Positions 31,411 through 38,935 of a stretch of DNA of 64,000 nt are shown piece after piece. The stretch's first letter is position 1; every line of letters starts with the position of its first letter. The stretch is from a virus. A program made the translations under genes and the position numbers. The notes under the pieces were generated by a model. The model saw only the letters and a list, made by a program, of their open reading frames with translations, did not search any database and was not told where the DNA came from. The DNA lies in IMG/VR virus record IMGVR_UViG_3300028177_000004, positions 1 through 64,000 of that record; one strand, given 5' to 3'.

Positions 31411-31489
31411 CGCCGGGCCGGAAACACCCGGCGCCAGTCCTTCATAAGACTGATGGGATGAAAGGCAGGAACATCCCACCAGCCGACCG

Positions 31490-32995
31490 TCATAGCCCTG
31501 TGTTCACCGTGAGTCGGGTTCCCATCTGGCGATACCAGACGCTCTTGAACATGTAGGGCCAGTTTCGTACTGGCTTCTCGCCACGACTCATCGCCTTGAG
31601 CGCCTTGACGCTATCTTCGACGTGTTCGTAGACCAGCACGTTGTTCCTGATGATCGTCTTGATGCATTGCATGGCCAGAGCGTCGATGAATCCAGAGTTC
31701 TTGCCACAGACACCTCCGTCAGTAATGAAGATCACCGGACTGGTTGGGCGTTGTTTTGCCTTGATGCCCCATTCCAGAGCAGGATGATCGACTCCGTTGC
31801 CTCCACCCATCTTCGGGATCTCCGCAACCATCTTGCCCTTGTGAGCAAGGATGTAGGCGTTCGTGCCCTCGTTGCCAAGATCGGAGTAGCCAAGGATTGT
31901 TGCTCCCGGTGCAGCCGACAGGATCTCTTTGATCTCTTCAACAGACAGGCTCATGGAGCCGGAGCAGTCGATTACGACTACGCCACCACGTCCATGGATC
32001 GTCCGGTCGAAGATTCGACGTTCGGGATCGGTGAGCAGCCGGTGGAGTCGGCGAGGGTGCTTACCAGTATTGGCAGGAATCCTCTTTTTGCCGATTGACC
32101 CGGGAGCGTGGATGGAGAGTTGTTGTGCGCCGATCCGTAGTTCTTCCCAGCAGGGAATCCCCTTGTAGCCACCCACCCGTTCGTGAGTGACCGACTTGAG
32201 TCGTTCCTCCCACCTCTCAAACTTCACAGGGTCCGTTACTCCGATGTTGGAGTGGCTTCTGCCTTCGACCTCATCGGCATCTTCGTCACCCTCATCAGCC
32301 TCGTCGGCCTCTGCGTCGTCTTTAGGGACGACAGCCACCGGCTCTGGTTCGGGTGGTGGTGATGCAGCTATCCTGTCGATCCATTCGGCGATGCTCTCTG
32401 TGAAGAACATGCCGTAGGGGGCGAGACCGGAGTCCTCATGGATCTCAGTGGAAGCGAGGTTGTCGTGGTTGTAGTAGTTGCCCATCTCACGTTCGGCTCT
32501 GGTAGCGATCCTCTTGAGCGCCTTGCCCCACAGCCGGTTGTTACGCCGGATGCCAGTCAGGTACTTCTTGAGCGATGCCGTGCCAGCGCAAGCGATGGTC
32601 ATGTAGACAGCACCAGCCCAATCAGTGTTGGCACCGATGCGCTCGCCGTCGTAGGTCTCGCCGTCGTCAGACAGGTGTTCCTTCATGTTGAAGCCAGCCT
32701 TCTGGCACAACAGGTTCACCCGTAGTTCTTCAACGGCTTCCATGCCCTGCTTACTGGCGATGCCACGGGCAATCCACTTCGGCCATTCATCAGCCGGAGA
32801 GACTTTGGCATGCATCATCTCATGGGCACGGATGACCCGACTCATCTCTGAGTCGTCACCGGGCGAGACCATGCGCCGATTCACAATGTCGGTATGAGGC
32901 AGTCCACGCTTAGGTGGGCAATCCTCTACCTCCCAGCGACCCGGCTCCGTGTCCCCACGGGTCAGGATCTCAGGTTCGGGCGAGTGGAGAGCCAT
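31490..32995 (-). CDS. VWA-domain protein with HExxH motif, partner of MoxR ATPase
   Basis: 501 aa. Residues 58-62 read HEMMH inside IRAHEMMHAKV, a zinc-peptidase-type motif. Residues about 225-260 are an acidic Asp/Glu linker. Residues about 330-480 are a von Willebrand A domain: VVVIDCSGSMSLS is the DxSxS MIDAS, GYSDLG and FITDGG complete the metal site. MoxR-VWA pairs act like cobaltochelatase or chaperone machines, remodelling a target protein. The HExxH in the same chain is unusual and suggests a metallopeptidase or dead-peptidase scaffold. Its ATG overlaps the MoxR stop at 32995. Confidence 0.8.
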   Translation of the reverse strand: MALHSPEPEILTRGDTEPGRWEVEDCPPKRGLPHTDIVNRRMVSPGDDSEMSRVIRAHEMMHAKVSPADEWPKWIARGIASKQGMEAVEELRVNLLCQKAGFNMKEHLSDDGETYDGERIGANTDWAGAVYMTIACAGTASLKKYLTGIRRNNRLWGKALKRIATRAEREMGNYYNHDNLASTEIHEDSGLAPYGMFFTESIAEWIDRIAASPPPEPEPVAVVPKDDAEADEADEGDEDADEVEGRSHSNIGVTDPVKFERWEERLKSVTHERVGGYKGIPCWEELRIGAQQLSIHAPGSIGKKRIPANTGKHPRRLHRLLTDPERRIFDRTIHGRGGVVVIDCSGSMSLSVEEIKEILSAAPGATILGYSDLGNEGTNAYILAHKGKMVAEIPKMGGGNGVDHPALEWGIKAKQRPTSPVIFITDGGVCGKNSGFIDALAMQCIKTIIRNNVLVYEHVEDSVKALKAMSRGEKPVRNWPYMFKSVWYRQMGTRLTVNTGL

Positions 32996-33726
32996 CAGAC
33001 TCGCTCCACTTTCATGCCGTCCAGAATGTCCTCTGCACGATCGCCGAACACGATGGTTGCAGCCCTCTCTTCGTCATGGACCTTACGGATCTTGTCGAAC
33101 GCCATCAGCGTTCTCATGGAAACCCGTCGGGAGCCAGCGTCGGCCAGCGACACGGCGATCCCACGCAGGTCACGGGAGATCCGCTGCAGAGCGTCGGGAT
33201 GGGGCTGATCGATACGCACCCGAACAGGGAACCGGTCAAGTAGTGCCGGAGGCAACTCTTCCATGTTCTCAATGTTCGTCGTCATCACGGCTGAGAAACC
33301 CTGACGGGGACGGTGGATGCGATGGGTCTCAGGATGCTCCCATGAAGCGGAGTCCTCACCGTCAAGCATGGCGAGAAGGTTCGCGGCTACGTCGCCACCA
33401 GCCTTGTCGATCTCATCAGCGATGAGTCGACCGCCACGCACACCGTCGCCTTCCCACGCCTTGAGCGCGGCTCCGGCGACCCATGAGAATGAGCCGTTGG
33501 AGTTGGGCATGAATGAGCCAGTGACATCACCATTGGTCATGTCCTCTGTGCATACCATGCGGAACGCACCTGCTGACGTGTCGCCGAAGGTGAGACCAGC
33601 GAAGGTCTTGCCGGTACCCGGGGGACCGAAAAGTACGATCCGGTCGATACCAGCGTTGAGTGAATCCTCAAGTGTTTGCCAGCACTCAGGAAGTACGACG
33701 TTTCCGTCGGAGTCTGTAGTAGTCAT
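32995..33726 (-). CDS. MoxR-type AAA+ ATPase
   Basis: 243 aa from ATG 33726 behind AAAGGCAG (an open frame runs back to 33771). Walker A is LFGPPGTGKTFAG, Walker B is LIADEIDKAGG, a sensor 1-like MTTNIENMEELPPALLDRF, then sensor 2 in the C-terminal helices. Cytoplasmic. It should work with the VWA protein encoded directly downstream. A promoter with TTGCCT/TACCAT lies at 33777-33805 and gives a leader of about 44 nt. Confidence 0.85.
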   Translation of the reverse strand: MTTTDSDGNVVLPECWQTLEDSLNAGIDRIVLFGPPGTGKTFAGLTFGDTSAGAFRMVCTEDMTNGDVTGSFMPNSNGSFSWVAGAALKAWEGDGVRGGRLIADEIDKAGGDVAANLLAMLDGEDSASWEHPETHRIHRPRQGFSAVMTTNIENMEELPPALLDRFPVRVRIDQPHPDALQRISRDLRGIAVSLADAGSRRVSMRTLMAFDKIRKVHDEERAATIVFGDRAEDILDGMKVERV

Positions 33727-33776
33727 AACTGCCTTTGTTAGTAGTAGTGATAGTGGCGTTGTTGCCACCAAGGGGA

Positions 33777-33805
33777 ATGGTATCCGTAATAAAGCCGTGA
33801 GGCAA
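33777..33805 (-). promoter_or_regulatory. Promoter for MoxR-VWA operon
   Basis: Read on the minus strand: TTGCCT, 17-nt spacer, TACCAT. Contains the 13-mer TTATTACGGATAC shared with three other promoters. Confidence 0.65.
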
Positions 33806-33828
33806 CCTCGGATGCAACATCACCCAAA

Positions 33829-34323
33829 TTAATCTGAGCTCTTCTTGTGGGGGTCGCGAGCCTCATAGAGCCCACGCTTGATCTTGTTGTAGTGACGGCT
33901 GGTCGCAAGCCATTTAACAACGGTCTGTGCGCCGAATCCGCTTATCTCAGCGAGTTCAGCGGTAGTGAACTGCTCGCACACATGTTGGACGGCGTGAGCT
34001 TCCAAGTCCCGCCAGCGGGCCTTCTGGTTTTTTTTGCGCTTCTCAGGTGGAGTCAGGTCGTCTTTTTCGCAGAACTTCTTGATTACCCATTCAAGTGTTC
34101 CCAGTCGAAGGCTGTAGGGATAGAGGTGAGCGTAGACCGACCCCTGCTCGCCCTTGCGAATCCACACCTGTAAGCAATACATTGCACGGTCACGTTCGGC
34201 GATGAGGTCTGCCTTTTCTTTGGGAATAGCTATAGCTGACCCATACCTCTCGATCTCTTTATCCCATGCCTTATGGTGTATACCGTTAATAGTTTCGTCG
34301 TCGAGCTTTCTCTTTAAGCTCAT
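33829..34323 (-). CDS. HTH DNA-binding protein
   Basis: 164 aa, ATG 34323 behind AGAAAGGC. C-terminal residues about 115-155 (FTTAELAEISGFGAQTVVKWLATSRHYNKI) are a helix-turn-helix with GFGAQTVVKW as recognition helix. The N-terminal part is a charged helical region (PPEKRKKNQKARWRDLEA). Probably an early regulator. Its own promoter is at 34372-34400. Confidence 0.65.
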   Translation of the reverse strand: MSLKRKLDDETINGIHHKAWDKEIERYGSAIAIPKEKADLIAERDRAMYCLQVWIRKGEQGSVYAHLYPYSLRLGTLEWVIKKFCEKDDLTPPEKRKKNQKARWRDLEAHAVQHVCEQFTTAELAEISGFGAQTVVKWLATSRHYNKIKRGLYEARDPHKKSSD

Positions 34324-34371
34324 GTGTTGCCTTTCTGTTTACCCCTTCTGGGTTTTCCCTCGGTATTGGCA

Positions 34372-34400
34372 ACCGTAGCCGTTATTCGAGGTCGTCACAA
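34372..34400 (-). promoter_or_regulatory. Promoter for 34323 gene
   Basis: Minus strand: TTGTGA, 17-nt spacer, TACGGT; leader of about 40 nt. Confidence 0.6.
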
Positions 34401-34466
34401 CACTTGACAAAAGATTTGCGTAACGACTGCTAAAATGGGTACGTCCTACAAGGTTCAGGAGACACT

Positions 34467-34589
34467 ATGAAAAAAGCAACTCAGCCAAGCCCCATGGGTG
34501 AAGGCACAGAAATGGATACGTCCGGTCACAGCGACGGCGCAGCCCCGGCGAAAGCAGAGAAGCCTGCTCCCAAAGCTGACAAGAAGTAA
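34467..34589 (+). CDS. Small Ala/Lys/Pro-rich protein (40 aa)
   Basis: ATG 34467 behind CAGGAGA, stop TAA at 34587. Low-complexity, with C-terminal AKAEKPAPKADKK like a histone or cell-wall linker tail. TTGACA (34404) and TAAAAT (34431) lie upstream but 21 nt apart, so the promoter is unclear. A copy of the 14-bp dispersed motif starts 3 nt after the stop. Confidence 0.5.
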   Translation: MKKATQPSPMGEGTEMDTSGHSDGAAPAKAEKPAPKADKK

Positions 34590-34592
34590 GCC

Positions 34593-34606
34593 CTTTCCAC
34601 CACCGT
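34593..34606 (+). repeat. Dispersed 14-bp motif, copy 4
   Basis: ctttccaccaccgt, perfect, just after the 34467 gene. Confidence 0.7.
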
Positions 34607-34734
34607 AACCCCAAACCGAATCCTTAGCCGGATTCCCAGAGGCTACGAATCAAGTGCAAGCACCGAACCCTCGCCCCAGTTTCTCGACTGGCACAGCGGG
34701 GCTTCGGCTCTGGGGTAGCTGGTGGGAAATAGAG

Positions 34735-34783
34735 GAGCCCTCTAGGGGTCGACCTTTTTTACGAGGCGACCACCAGAGGGCTC
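34735..34783. terminator. Bidirectional terminator-like inverted repeat
   Basis: GAGCCCTCT (34735-34743) pairs with AGAGGGCTC (34775-34783); inside are a GGTCGACC palindrome and a T6 run. Lies between a + gene and the end of the 35087 minus gene, so it could stop both. Confidence 0.5.
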
Positions 34784-34796
34784 TTCGTATTGGGTG

Positions 34797-35087
34797 TTAG
34801 GCAGAAGCTTTAGCTGTCTTCCGACGCTTGATTTCCTTACCAACCTTGAGCCAGACACCATGGGTGCCGTCGGTGTTCTTGCGGGTGGTTACCTCAAGAT
34901 CCTTATGCTGTTTCTTGAGGGCGTACAAGTACGCGATGTTCTTCTTCTTGCGGTCCAACACGGCCCACTGGCCGGGATGCTCCTCACGAAGAGTTTTGAT
35001 GTAGGTCTGGATAGCTCCGGCTGTTGCGTGGCGACCACGCTTCGAGTCGGGAGGGTTCTCCAGCCTTATCTTGATTGCATTCGCCAT
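34797..35087 (-). CDS. Hypothetical basic protein
   Basis: 96 aa, ATG 35087 with GGTACTAAAA upstream. Basic (KSKRGRHATAG; KVGKEIKRRKTAKASA) with a central helix KNIAYLYALKKQHKDL. Could bind nucleic acid. Not recognised. Confidence 0.6.
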   Translation of the reverse strand: MANAIKIRLENPPDSKRGRHATAGAIQTYIKTLREEHPGQWAVLDRKKKNIAYLYALKKQHKDLEVTTRKNTDGTHGVWLKVGKEIKRRKTAKASA

Positions 35088-35121
35088 TTTTTAGTACCTC
35101 CGCAGGTGTGAGATGGCGCTG

Positions 35122-35706
35122 TTACTTGATGACAGGGCTGTCTTCGTTGAGAATGGTCTCAACTTGAACTTCCATGTCACTCGCTGTGGACTCTTCCACA
35201 ACTTCTGTAGAAACCTCAGCTGGCGCTGGGGTTATCGAATTGGTGCTTTCCGTCCAATGGGTGCCGTAGTTGACGCTGGCAGCCGGAATCGGAGCCGGAG
35301 CAGGTATGGAAGGTACGGTAACAACTTCTGCCACCTCTTCCTCAACGATCTCTGCTACCTCTGCGACATATGGTGAAGGAATCGGCATAGGTCCAGCGAT
35401 TCGCGTAGTTGTGTGGACCGTCGTAGGGACGGAAGGTTTCACGGGAGTCACGGTCTTGTTACCGGGGTCGTTATGAATAACTAAGTTTTTCAGTTCGACC
35501 CAGCGATCGCCGGAACCCTGTGCAGGAGAGACCAAGAGATCCAGATGTCCAAATCGCTGGCGTGAGCCGTCGATCCGCATCAGGAACACGAGGTCATTGA
35601 CGTGGTAGTCAGCCGTTAGGCCGACGTAGGCGTCAAAGTCGATCTTTCCGTCCGCTGTGCGAGCGAACCGATCCGGGTTGGGTGTTTCAGTATCTACAAG
35701 TTTCAT
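35122..35706 (-). CDS. Hypothetical protein with N-terminal globular domain and acidic tail
   Basis: 194 aa, ATG 35706 behind GAGGAGG. Residues 1-75 look globular (KIDFDAYVGLTADYHVNDL, VFLMRIDGSRQRFGHLDLL), the rest is Pro/Val/Glu-rich and disordered. Its promoter is at 35751-35779. Function unknown. Confidence 0.6.
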   Translation of the reverse strand: MKLVDTETPNPDRFARTADGKIDFDAYVGLTADYHVNDLVFLMRIDGSRQRFGHLDLLVSPAQGSGDRWVELKNLVIHNDPGNKTVTPVKPSVPTTVHTTTRIAGPMPIPSPYVAEVAEIVEEEVAEVVTVPSIPAPAPIPAASVNYGTHWTESTNSITPAPAEVSTEVVEESTASDMEVQVETILNEDSPVIK

Positions 35707-35750
35707 ATGCGCCCCTCCTCAGGGGTGTGTCATTGTTTAGTATGGAGACG

Positions 35751-35779
35751 AGACTACAGTTAATGATTGACAGTGACAA
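35751..35779 (-). promoter_or_regulatory. Promoter for 35706 gene
   Basis: Minus strand: TTGTCA, 17-nt spacer, TAGTCT; leader near 38 nt. Confidence 0.6.
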
Positions 35780-35819
35780 CCTGCGCTGTAAAGATTTCTA
35801 ATGACAGTGATGTGATTCA

Positions 35820-36044
35820 TTAGTACTCACACACCTGTCCGTCACAGGAGCCAAAGCTTCGGCAAAATAGGTTGTAGTTGACGCAGTCCGGCTCGGATTT
35901 GGAGCTATCCCGGGACTTCCGCCCCTTCTTGCGAACTCTCCGAAAGCCATCCATGCCGAATCTCAGGCTGGTGCCTTCCTTGCTTCTCGGACCACGGGCG
36001 ATCTTTTTCGCTCTGTGGTAGACGCCTCTCGGCCAGAAGTCCAT
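35820..36044 (-). CDS. Small basic protein with C-terminal cysteines
   Basis: 74 aa from ATG 36044, which overlaps the upstream stop as TGATG. Very basic centre (RRVRKKGRKSRD) and four cysteines at the end (DCVNYNLFCRSFGSCDGQVC), possibly a zinc site. Confidence 0.55.
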   Translation of the reverse strand: MDFWPRGVYHRAKKIARGPRSKEGTSLRFGMDGFRRVRKKGRKSRDSSKSEPDCVNYNLFCRSFGSCDGQVCEY

Positions 36045-36571
36045 CAGTACCACGCATCCATGCCGTCGCACTCTTTGGCGACCCAGCGTAGATACCAGAT
36101 GGCGAACAGAACGTCGTCAGTACGGTCATCTTTATTGAATACGAGTTGACCGCCACGCTCATTTAGAGCGGACTCCATCTGATCGGCTAGATCACGACAT
36201 GCTTGAGGTGGGCGGTACCGCCCCTCAGGGTCCGTGCCATAGAAACTGGCATCGTCGTCAGCACCGTAAGGGTCTATGTTGTCGATGTTCATTGTTTTGG
36301 GGGCGTCAAGAGCGTTGATAAGCCAGTTGCCGTACTTGCCCCTGTACCAACAGTAGGTACCGAACATGCCTGTTACTGAGCCGGTTTCGGGTGGGCTGGC
36401 GTTTGTGTAGGGACAGCCACCAGCTTCGATGGTCTTGTCGCAGTCCACTGGATAGGAGTTCTCAGATTGGGTGTTGCCATTCTCGTCCTCCCAAGTGTGG
36501 GTTTTCTTTTCAATGACTGCTGTGCCTTGTTCCTTACAAGGATAAGCATGGGGCATGTTGTCTAGTCCCAT
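36044..36571 (-). CDS. Hypothetical protein with cysteine pairs
   Basis: 175 aa from ATG 36571 behind AAAGAGG; the frame extends to 36631 but the promoter (36612-36640) lies inside that extension. Six cysteines spread (YPCKEQ, DCDKT, GGCPY, TYCWYR), then PYGADDDASFYGTDPEGRYRPP, a polar conserved-looking stretch, and the helical end LFAIWYLRWVAKECDGMD. Similar proteins of unknown function occur in actinophages. Confidence 0.6.
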   Translation of the reverse strand: MGLDNMPHAYPCKEQGTAVIEKKTHTWEDENGNTQSENSYPVDCDKTIEAGGCPYTNASPPETGSVTGMFGTYCWYRGKYGNWLINALDAPKTMNIDNIDPYGADDDASFYGTDPEGRYRPPQACRDLADQMESALNERGGQLVFNKDDRTDDVLFAIWYLRWVAKECDGMDAWY

Positions 36572-36611
36572 AGTAAAGGTGCCTCTTTCGTTAGTAAGCC
36601 TTGTAAGTGCA

Positions 36612-36640
36612 AGGGTATCCGAAATGAACACCTACGACAA
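36612..36640 (-). promoter_or_regulatory. Promoter for 36571 gene
   Basis: Minus strand: TTGTCG, 17-nt spacer, TACCCT, with the ATTTCGGATAC context like the other members. Confidence 0.6.
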
Positions 36641-36664
36641 CCCTATGGTTAGATTTGTCTGAGG

Positions 36665-36693
36665 TTGCGTCAGGGTGTTATTACGGATACGCT
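36665..36693 (+). promoter_or_regulatory. Promoter for 36701 (leaderless)
   Basis: TTGCGT, 17-nt spacer, TACGCT, 7 nt to ATG 36701; includes TTATTACGGATAC. Divergent from the 36612-36640 promoter, which lies 24 nt away. Confidence 0.7.
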
Positions 36694-36700
36694 CCCACCC

Positions 36701-36922
36701 ATGAGCAACCAACTGATTTACCACTCAGGCACCGGCACCTTCTTTGGGGCCAACGACGGCGCTTACTTCATTGACATTGACATACTCGATGACGATGAGC
36801 GTGAAGAGGTCTACGAAGAGATCGAAGCTTGCGGTGAAATACCGTGGGAGACGGTGGAGAAGATTGCGATACCCATTGCCACATGGGTGCTTTCCACCAC
36901 CGTCGATGTAAGCACAGCGTAA
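36701..36922 (+). CDS. Small acidic protein (73 aa)
   Basis: Start ATG 36701 set by the leaderless promoter; the frame runs back to 36665. Acidic (DIDILDDDEREEVYEEIEAC) with a hydrophobic C-terminus. The 14-bp dispersed motif (36890-36903) lies in frame in its end (codons L-S-T-T-V). Un-recognised; shares small-acidic character with neighbours. Confidence 0.6.
   Translation: MSNQLIYHSGTGTFFGANDGAYFIDIDILDDDEREEVYEEIEACGEIPWETVEKIAIPIATWVLSTTVDVSTA
36890..36903 (+). repeat. Dispersed 14-bp motif, copy 5
   Basis: ctttccaccaccgt inside the 36701 gene. Confidence 0.65.
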
Positions 36923-37068
36923 TACTTACACCTTGTTTGGCACATTCTTCGGTGAGATTTGGGAAACCCGAGGCGGGGCTGTGCCAGCTGCGCTGTCGAA
37001 GTTCGAAGAAATCGCTCGACCTGTCAAGAAATCTCTATGGAAAGTGAGGGAGTGTCCCTTATTACGGA

Positions 37069-37074
37069 TACGCT
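37069..37074 (+). promoter_or_regulatory. -10 box for 37081 (leaderless)
   Basis: TACGCT 6 nt before ATG 37081, inside the 13-mer TTATTACGGATAC (37059-37071); no good -35 at 17 nt. Confidence 0.55.
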
Positions 37075-37080
37075 CTGGTT

Positions 37081-37407
37081 ATGGATGAGAACAGAGAACA
37101 CCACAGCATTATTCACGAGGTCGATGGCGGCGTTATTAGCGTCGGCACCACCTACTACGAGTCAGGGCACTACGTCACGATCTGTCCGCACGATGATGCG
37201 ACCACTTCTGACGTGAGCTACATCGCGCTGGATGGTGGGTACAAAACAGCCTCAGTTCATTGGGGCAACGCAACCTACCGCTATGACGACATAGACGCCT
37301 TCTGGGCGTTGTCGATCTTCGCAGCGACGCTCTCTGTCGGCAAGACCGCTAACGCCATCAAAAAGACAGGCACCTTGGTTCACACAACGGAGCACGCAGC
37401 AGCATGA
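37081..37407 (+). CDS. Hypothetical protein, paralogue of 38037
   Basis: 108 aa. The C-terminal 35 residues (ALSIFAATLSVGKTANAIKK) match LAEFLLHLSLGKTANWVKK of the 38037 gene, and both N-termini start MDE and follow the same 13-mer promoter. Beta-rich centre (YVTICPHDDATTSDVSYIAL). Function unknown. First gene of a four-gene operon of overlapping small genes. Confidence 0.65.
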   Translation: MDENREHHSIIHEVDGGVISVGTTYYESGHYVTICPHDDATTSDVSYIALDGGYKTASVHWGNATYRYDDIDAFWALSIFAATLSVGKTANAIKKTGTLVHTTEHAAA

Positions 37408-37541
37408 GCATGACCGGATATGACGCATGGCTGGAAAGCCCGTACACGGCGGCAGCGTGCGAGAACTGCGACGACGAGGGCTGCCGTTTCTGCGACAAGG
37501 AAATGGCCCACGACTACCTCTCCACCGACCCGAGGATCTGA
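37404..37541 (+). CDS. Small zinc-binding-like protein (45 aa)
   Basis: ATGA overlap with 37081 gene, stop TGA 37539. CENCDDEGCRFC gives four cysteines in a C-x2-C-x4-C-x2-C knuckle. Likely a treble-clef or zinc-knuckle mini protein. Confidence 0.6.
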   Translation: MSMTGYDAWLESPYTAAACENCDDEGCRFCDKEMAHDYLSTDPRI

Positions 37542-37542
37542 C

Positions 37543-37743
37543 GTGACGTGGAACCACGCCTACCTACTCGCCTTCGCAGTTCCGCTGTGCGAGGAAGAGG
37601 ACGGGTACGCCACGCTGGAAAGCCCCGACGGGCAAGCCCGAATCCTGACCGCCCTGAAAGAGCGGGTAGCCCAGTTGGATCAAGACAGGGACGAACTCGT
37701 AGAAGCTCTTGACGTGAATGACAGTTACGACGAAGAGGAGTGA
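37543..37743 (+). CDS. Hypothetical small protein
   Basis: 66 aa from GTG 37543, one base after the previous stop. Starts MTWNHAYLLAFAVP and ends in a charged coiled coil (LKERVAQLDQDRDELVEALD). The coupled position supports translation. Confidence 0.55.
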   Translation: MTWNHAYLLAFAVPLCEEEDGYATLESPDGQARILTALKERVAQLDQDRDELVEALDVNDSYDEEE

Positions 37744-37745
37744 AC

Positions 37746-37973
37746 ATGATTCCGCATTGGACCGACCCGCCCCCGAATGAGCGCAAGCGCGACGACGGGG
37801 CTGTGTTCCAGCTCGGCGATTTGGTGAAAGTCAAGGATCAAGAGATCCACGGCAAGATCGTGCGCTGGGACGGCGGCAAGGCTGTCGTTCTGGACGACGA
37901 CGCTGCCGACTGGATGGAGGACGACGACGACGGAACGCTGGTGTTCTCTCTGAGCGAGCTGGTGAAGTGGTGA
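37746..37973 (+). CDS. Small acidic protein with SH3-like core
   Basis: 75 aa from ATG 37746 (GAGGAG 5 nt upstream; GTG 37740 possible). The pattern FQLGDLVKVKDQEIHGKIVR then WDGGKAVVL looks like a small SH3/KOW-type beta barrel, with an acidic DDDAADWMEDDDD insert. Confidence 0.55.
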   Translation: MIPHWTDPPPNERKRDDGAVFQLGDLVKVKDQEIHGKIVRWDGGKAVVLDDDAADWMEDDDDGTLVFSLSELVKW

Positions 37974-38023
37974 AAAGTTATCCACAGATGTCAAATAATG
38001 TAGTGATTGTCGTTTATTACGGA

Positions 38024-38029
38024 TACGAT
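38024..38029 (+). promoter_or_regulatory. -10 box for 38037 (leaderless)
   Basis: TACGAT 7 nt before ATG 38037, inside TTATTACGGATAC (38014-38026). -35 weak. Confidence 0.55.
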
Positions 38030-38036
38030 TCGGTAC

Positions 38037-38390
38037 ATGGATGAAACCACTACTGCGGTTATCGCAGACGTAATCATTGAGGACAGCGCCCATAGGCGTA
38101 TCGAACTTGATGATGGCCACTTGGATCTCTACATGAACAAGTGGACTGACGGTTCCTTCAACTTCAAGATTGAAGGCAACGGAACCTCCTCTTGTGTTGA
38201 CAGGATTCAGGCGCTCCCCGACAACACCATTGTCGTTGTCTGGAGTGGCAAGGCTTACACCTACGAGGTTAAGGACAGCGTTCTTGTTCTAGCCGAGTTC
38301 CTGCTTCACCTGTCGTTGGGCAAGACGGCCAACTGGGTCAAGAAGAACAACATCATGCCCATTGAGGTGCAGGAAGCTCTAAAGTCATGA
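38037..38390 (+). CDS. Hypothetical protein, paralogue of 37081
   Basis: 117 aa from ATG 38037; the frame extends to 38007 but overlaps the promoter. Beta-rich (RRIELDDGHLDLYMNKW; GKAYTYEVKD) with the C-terminal LHLSLGKTANWVKKNN helix shared with 37081. Same promoter 13-mer, so the pair is probably co-regulated. Confidence 0.65.
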   Translation: MDETTTAVIADVIIEDSAHRRIELDDGHLDLYMNKWTDGSFNFKIEGNGTSSCVDRIQALPDNTIVVVWSGKAYTYEVKDSVLVLAEFLLHLSLGKTANWVKKNNIMPIEVQEALKS

Positions 38391-38659
38391 TCGCCTGCCC
38401 ACGATGCGGGAAGAACGCTTTGGAGGAGGAACGCCCTGCTCTGAACGCTCTCAGTCGCACGACCAGAACGTCGGAGGACACTCCCGTCTACGTCTGCTCT
38501 CCCTGTGGGACAGACGAGGCGATGCAGGACTGGCTCCAAGGAGGCGCCACTCCCCAAGAGGATTGGCCGATGGACGGATTCGCCGTGCCAGACATGGTGG
38601 AGTCGATCCAGAGGGCAACCGATCTTGCCATTACGGAGAAGCTGGAGGAGTTGCTGTGA
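38387..38659 (+). CDS. Zinc-ribbon protein
   Basis: 90 aa, ATGA overlap. MIACPRCGKNALEEERPALN then RTSEDTPVYVCSPCGTDEA is a classic zinc ribbon (CPxC...CxxC) found in many actinophage small proteins. The rest is acidic and helical. Confidence 0.7.
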   Translation: MIACPRCGKNALEEERPALNALSRTTRTSEDTPVYVCSPCGTDEAMQDWLQGGATPQEDWPMDGFAVPDMVESIQRATDLAITEKLEELL

Positions 38660-38745
38660 CCTCCACGGAGGTGCCCACACACGACTGGGTGACGCTCACC
38701 AAACTCGCAGAAAACCTGACCGACGAGAATGTGATCGTGGGTTAG
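38656..38745 (+). CDS. 29-aa peptide ending in an in-frame amber codon
   Basis: GTG 38656 overlaps the previous stop (GTGA); TAG at 38743. The same frame stays open past the TAG to 38934. See next entry. Reads as the N-terminus of a small actinophage protein (WVTLTKLAENLTDENVIVG). Confidence 0.45.
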   Translation: MTSTEVPTHDWVTLTKLAENLTDENVIVG

Positions 38746-38802
38746 TGTGCGGGGCTATCAGCTGTCTTCAGCGTTGAGCCGAGCTCCCTCCTTAGGGGAT
38801 GG

Positions 38803-38934
38803 TTGCGCATCGAAACCGAACACGGGCATCTGTACGCAACGGATAAAGACGAGTTTGAAGTTCTTGACCACGCTCACTACACAGCTTGGGCGGGTGAAGA
38901 ACCCAAATTGATTGCTGTTGATTACAACGCATAG
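38803..38934 (+). pseudogene. C-terminal part of an amber-interrupted small gene
   Basis: In the same frame as the 29-aa peptide, after the TAG, 62 more codons end at TAG 38932 and include GWLRIETEHGHLYATD then HAHYTAWAGEEPKLIAVDYN, which reads as a coherent domain. A TTG at 38803 is the only evident internal start. Either one gene broken by a stop, read-through of amber, or two genes. 38746-38802 links the parts in frame. Confidence 0.45.
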
Positions 38935-38935
38935 G

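Noticed and set aside
34404-34436. TTGACA ... TAAAAT as a promoter for the 40-aa protein
   Set aside because: The boxes are 21 nt apart; another reading (TTGCGT-N18-TACGTC) is equally imperfect, so no promoter is called.
36933-37088. TTG-started 51-codon + frame with a plausible helix
   Set aside because: No ribosome-binding site, and it runs through the promoter and start of the 37081 gene. Possibly a gene remnant.
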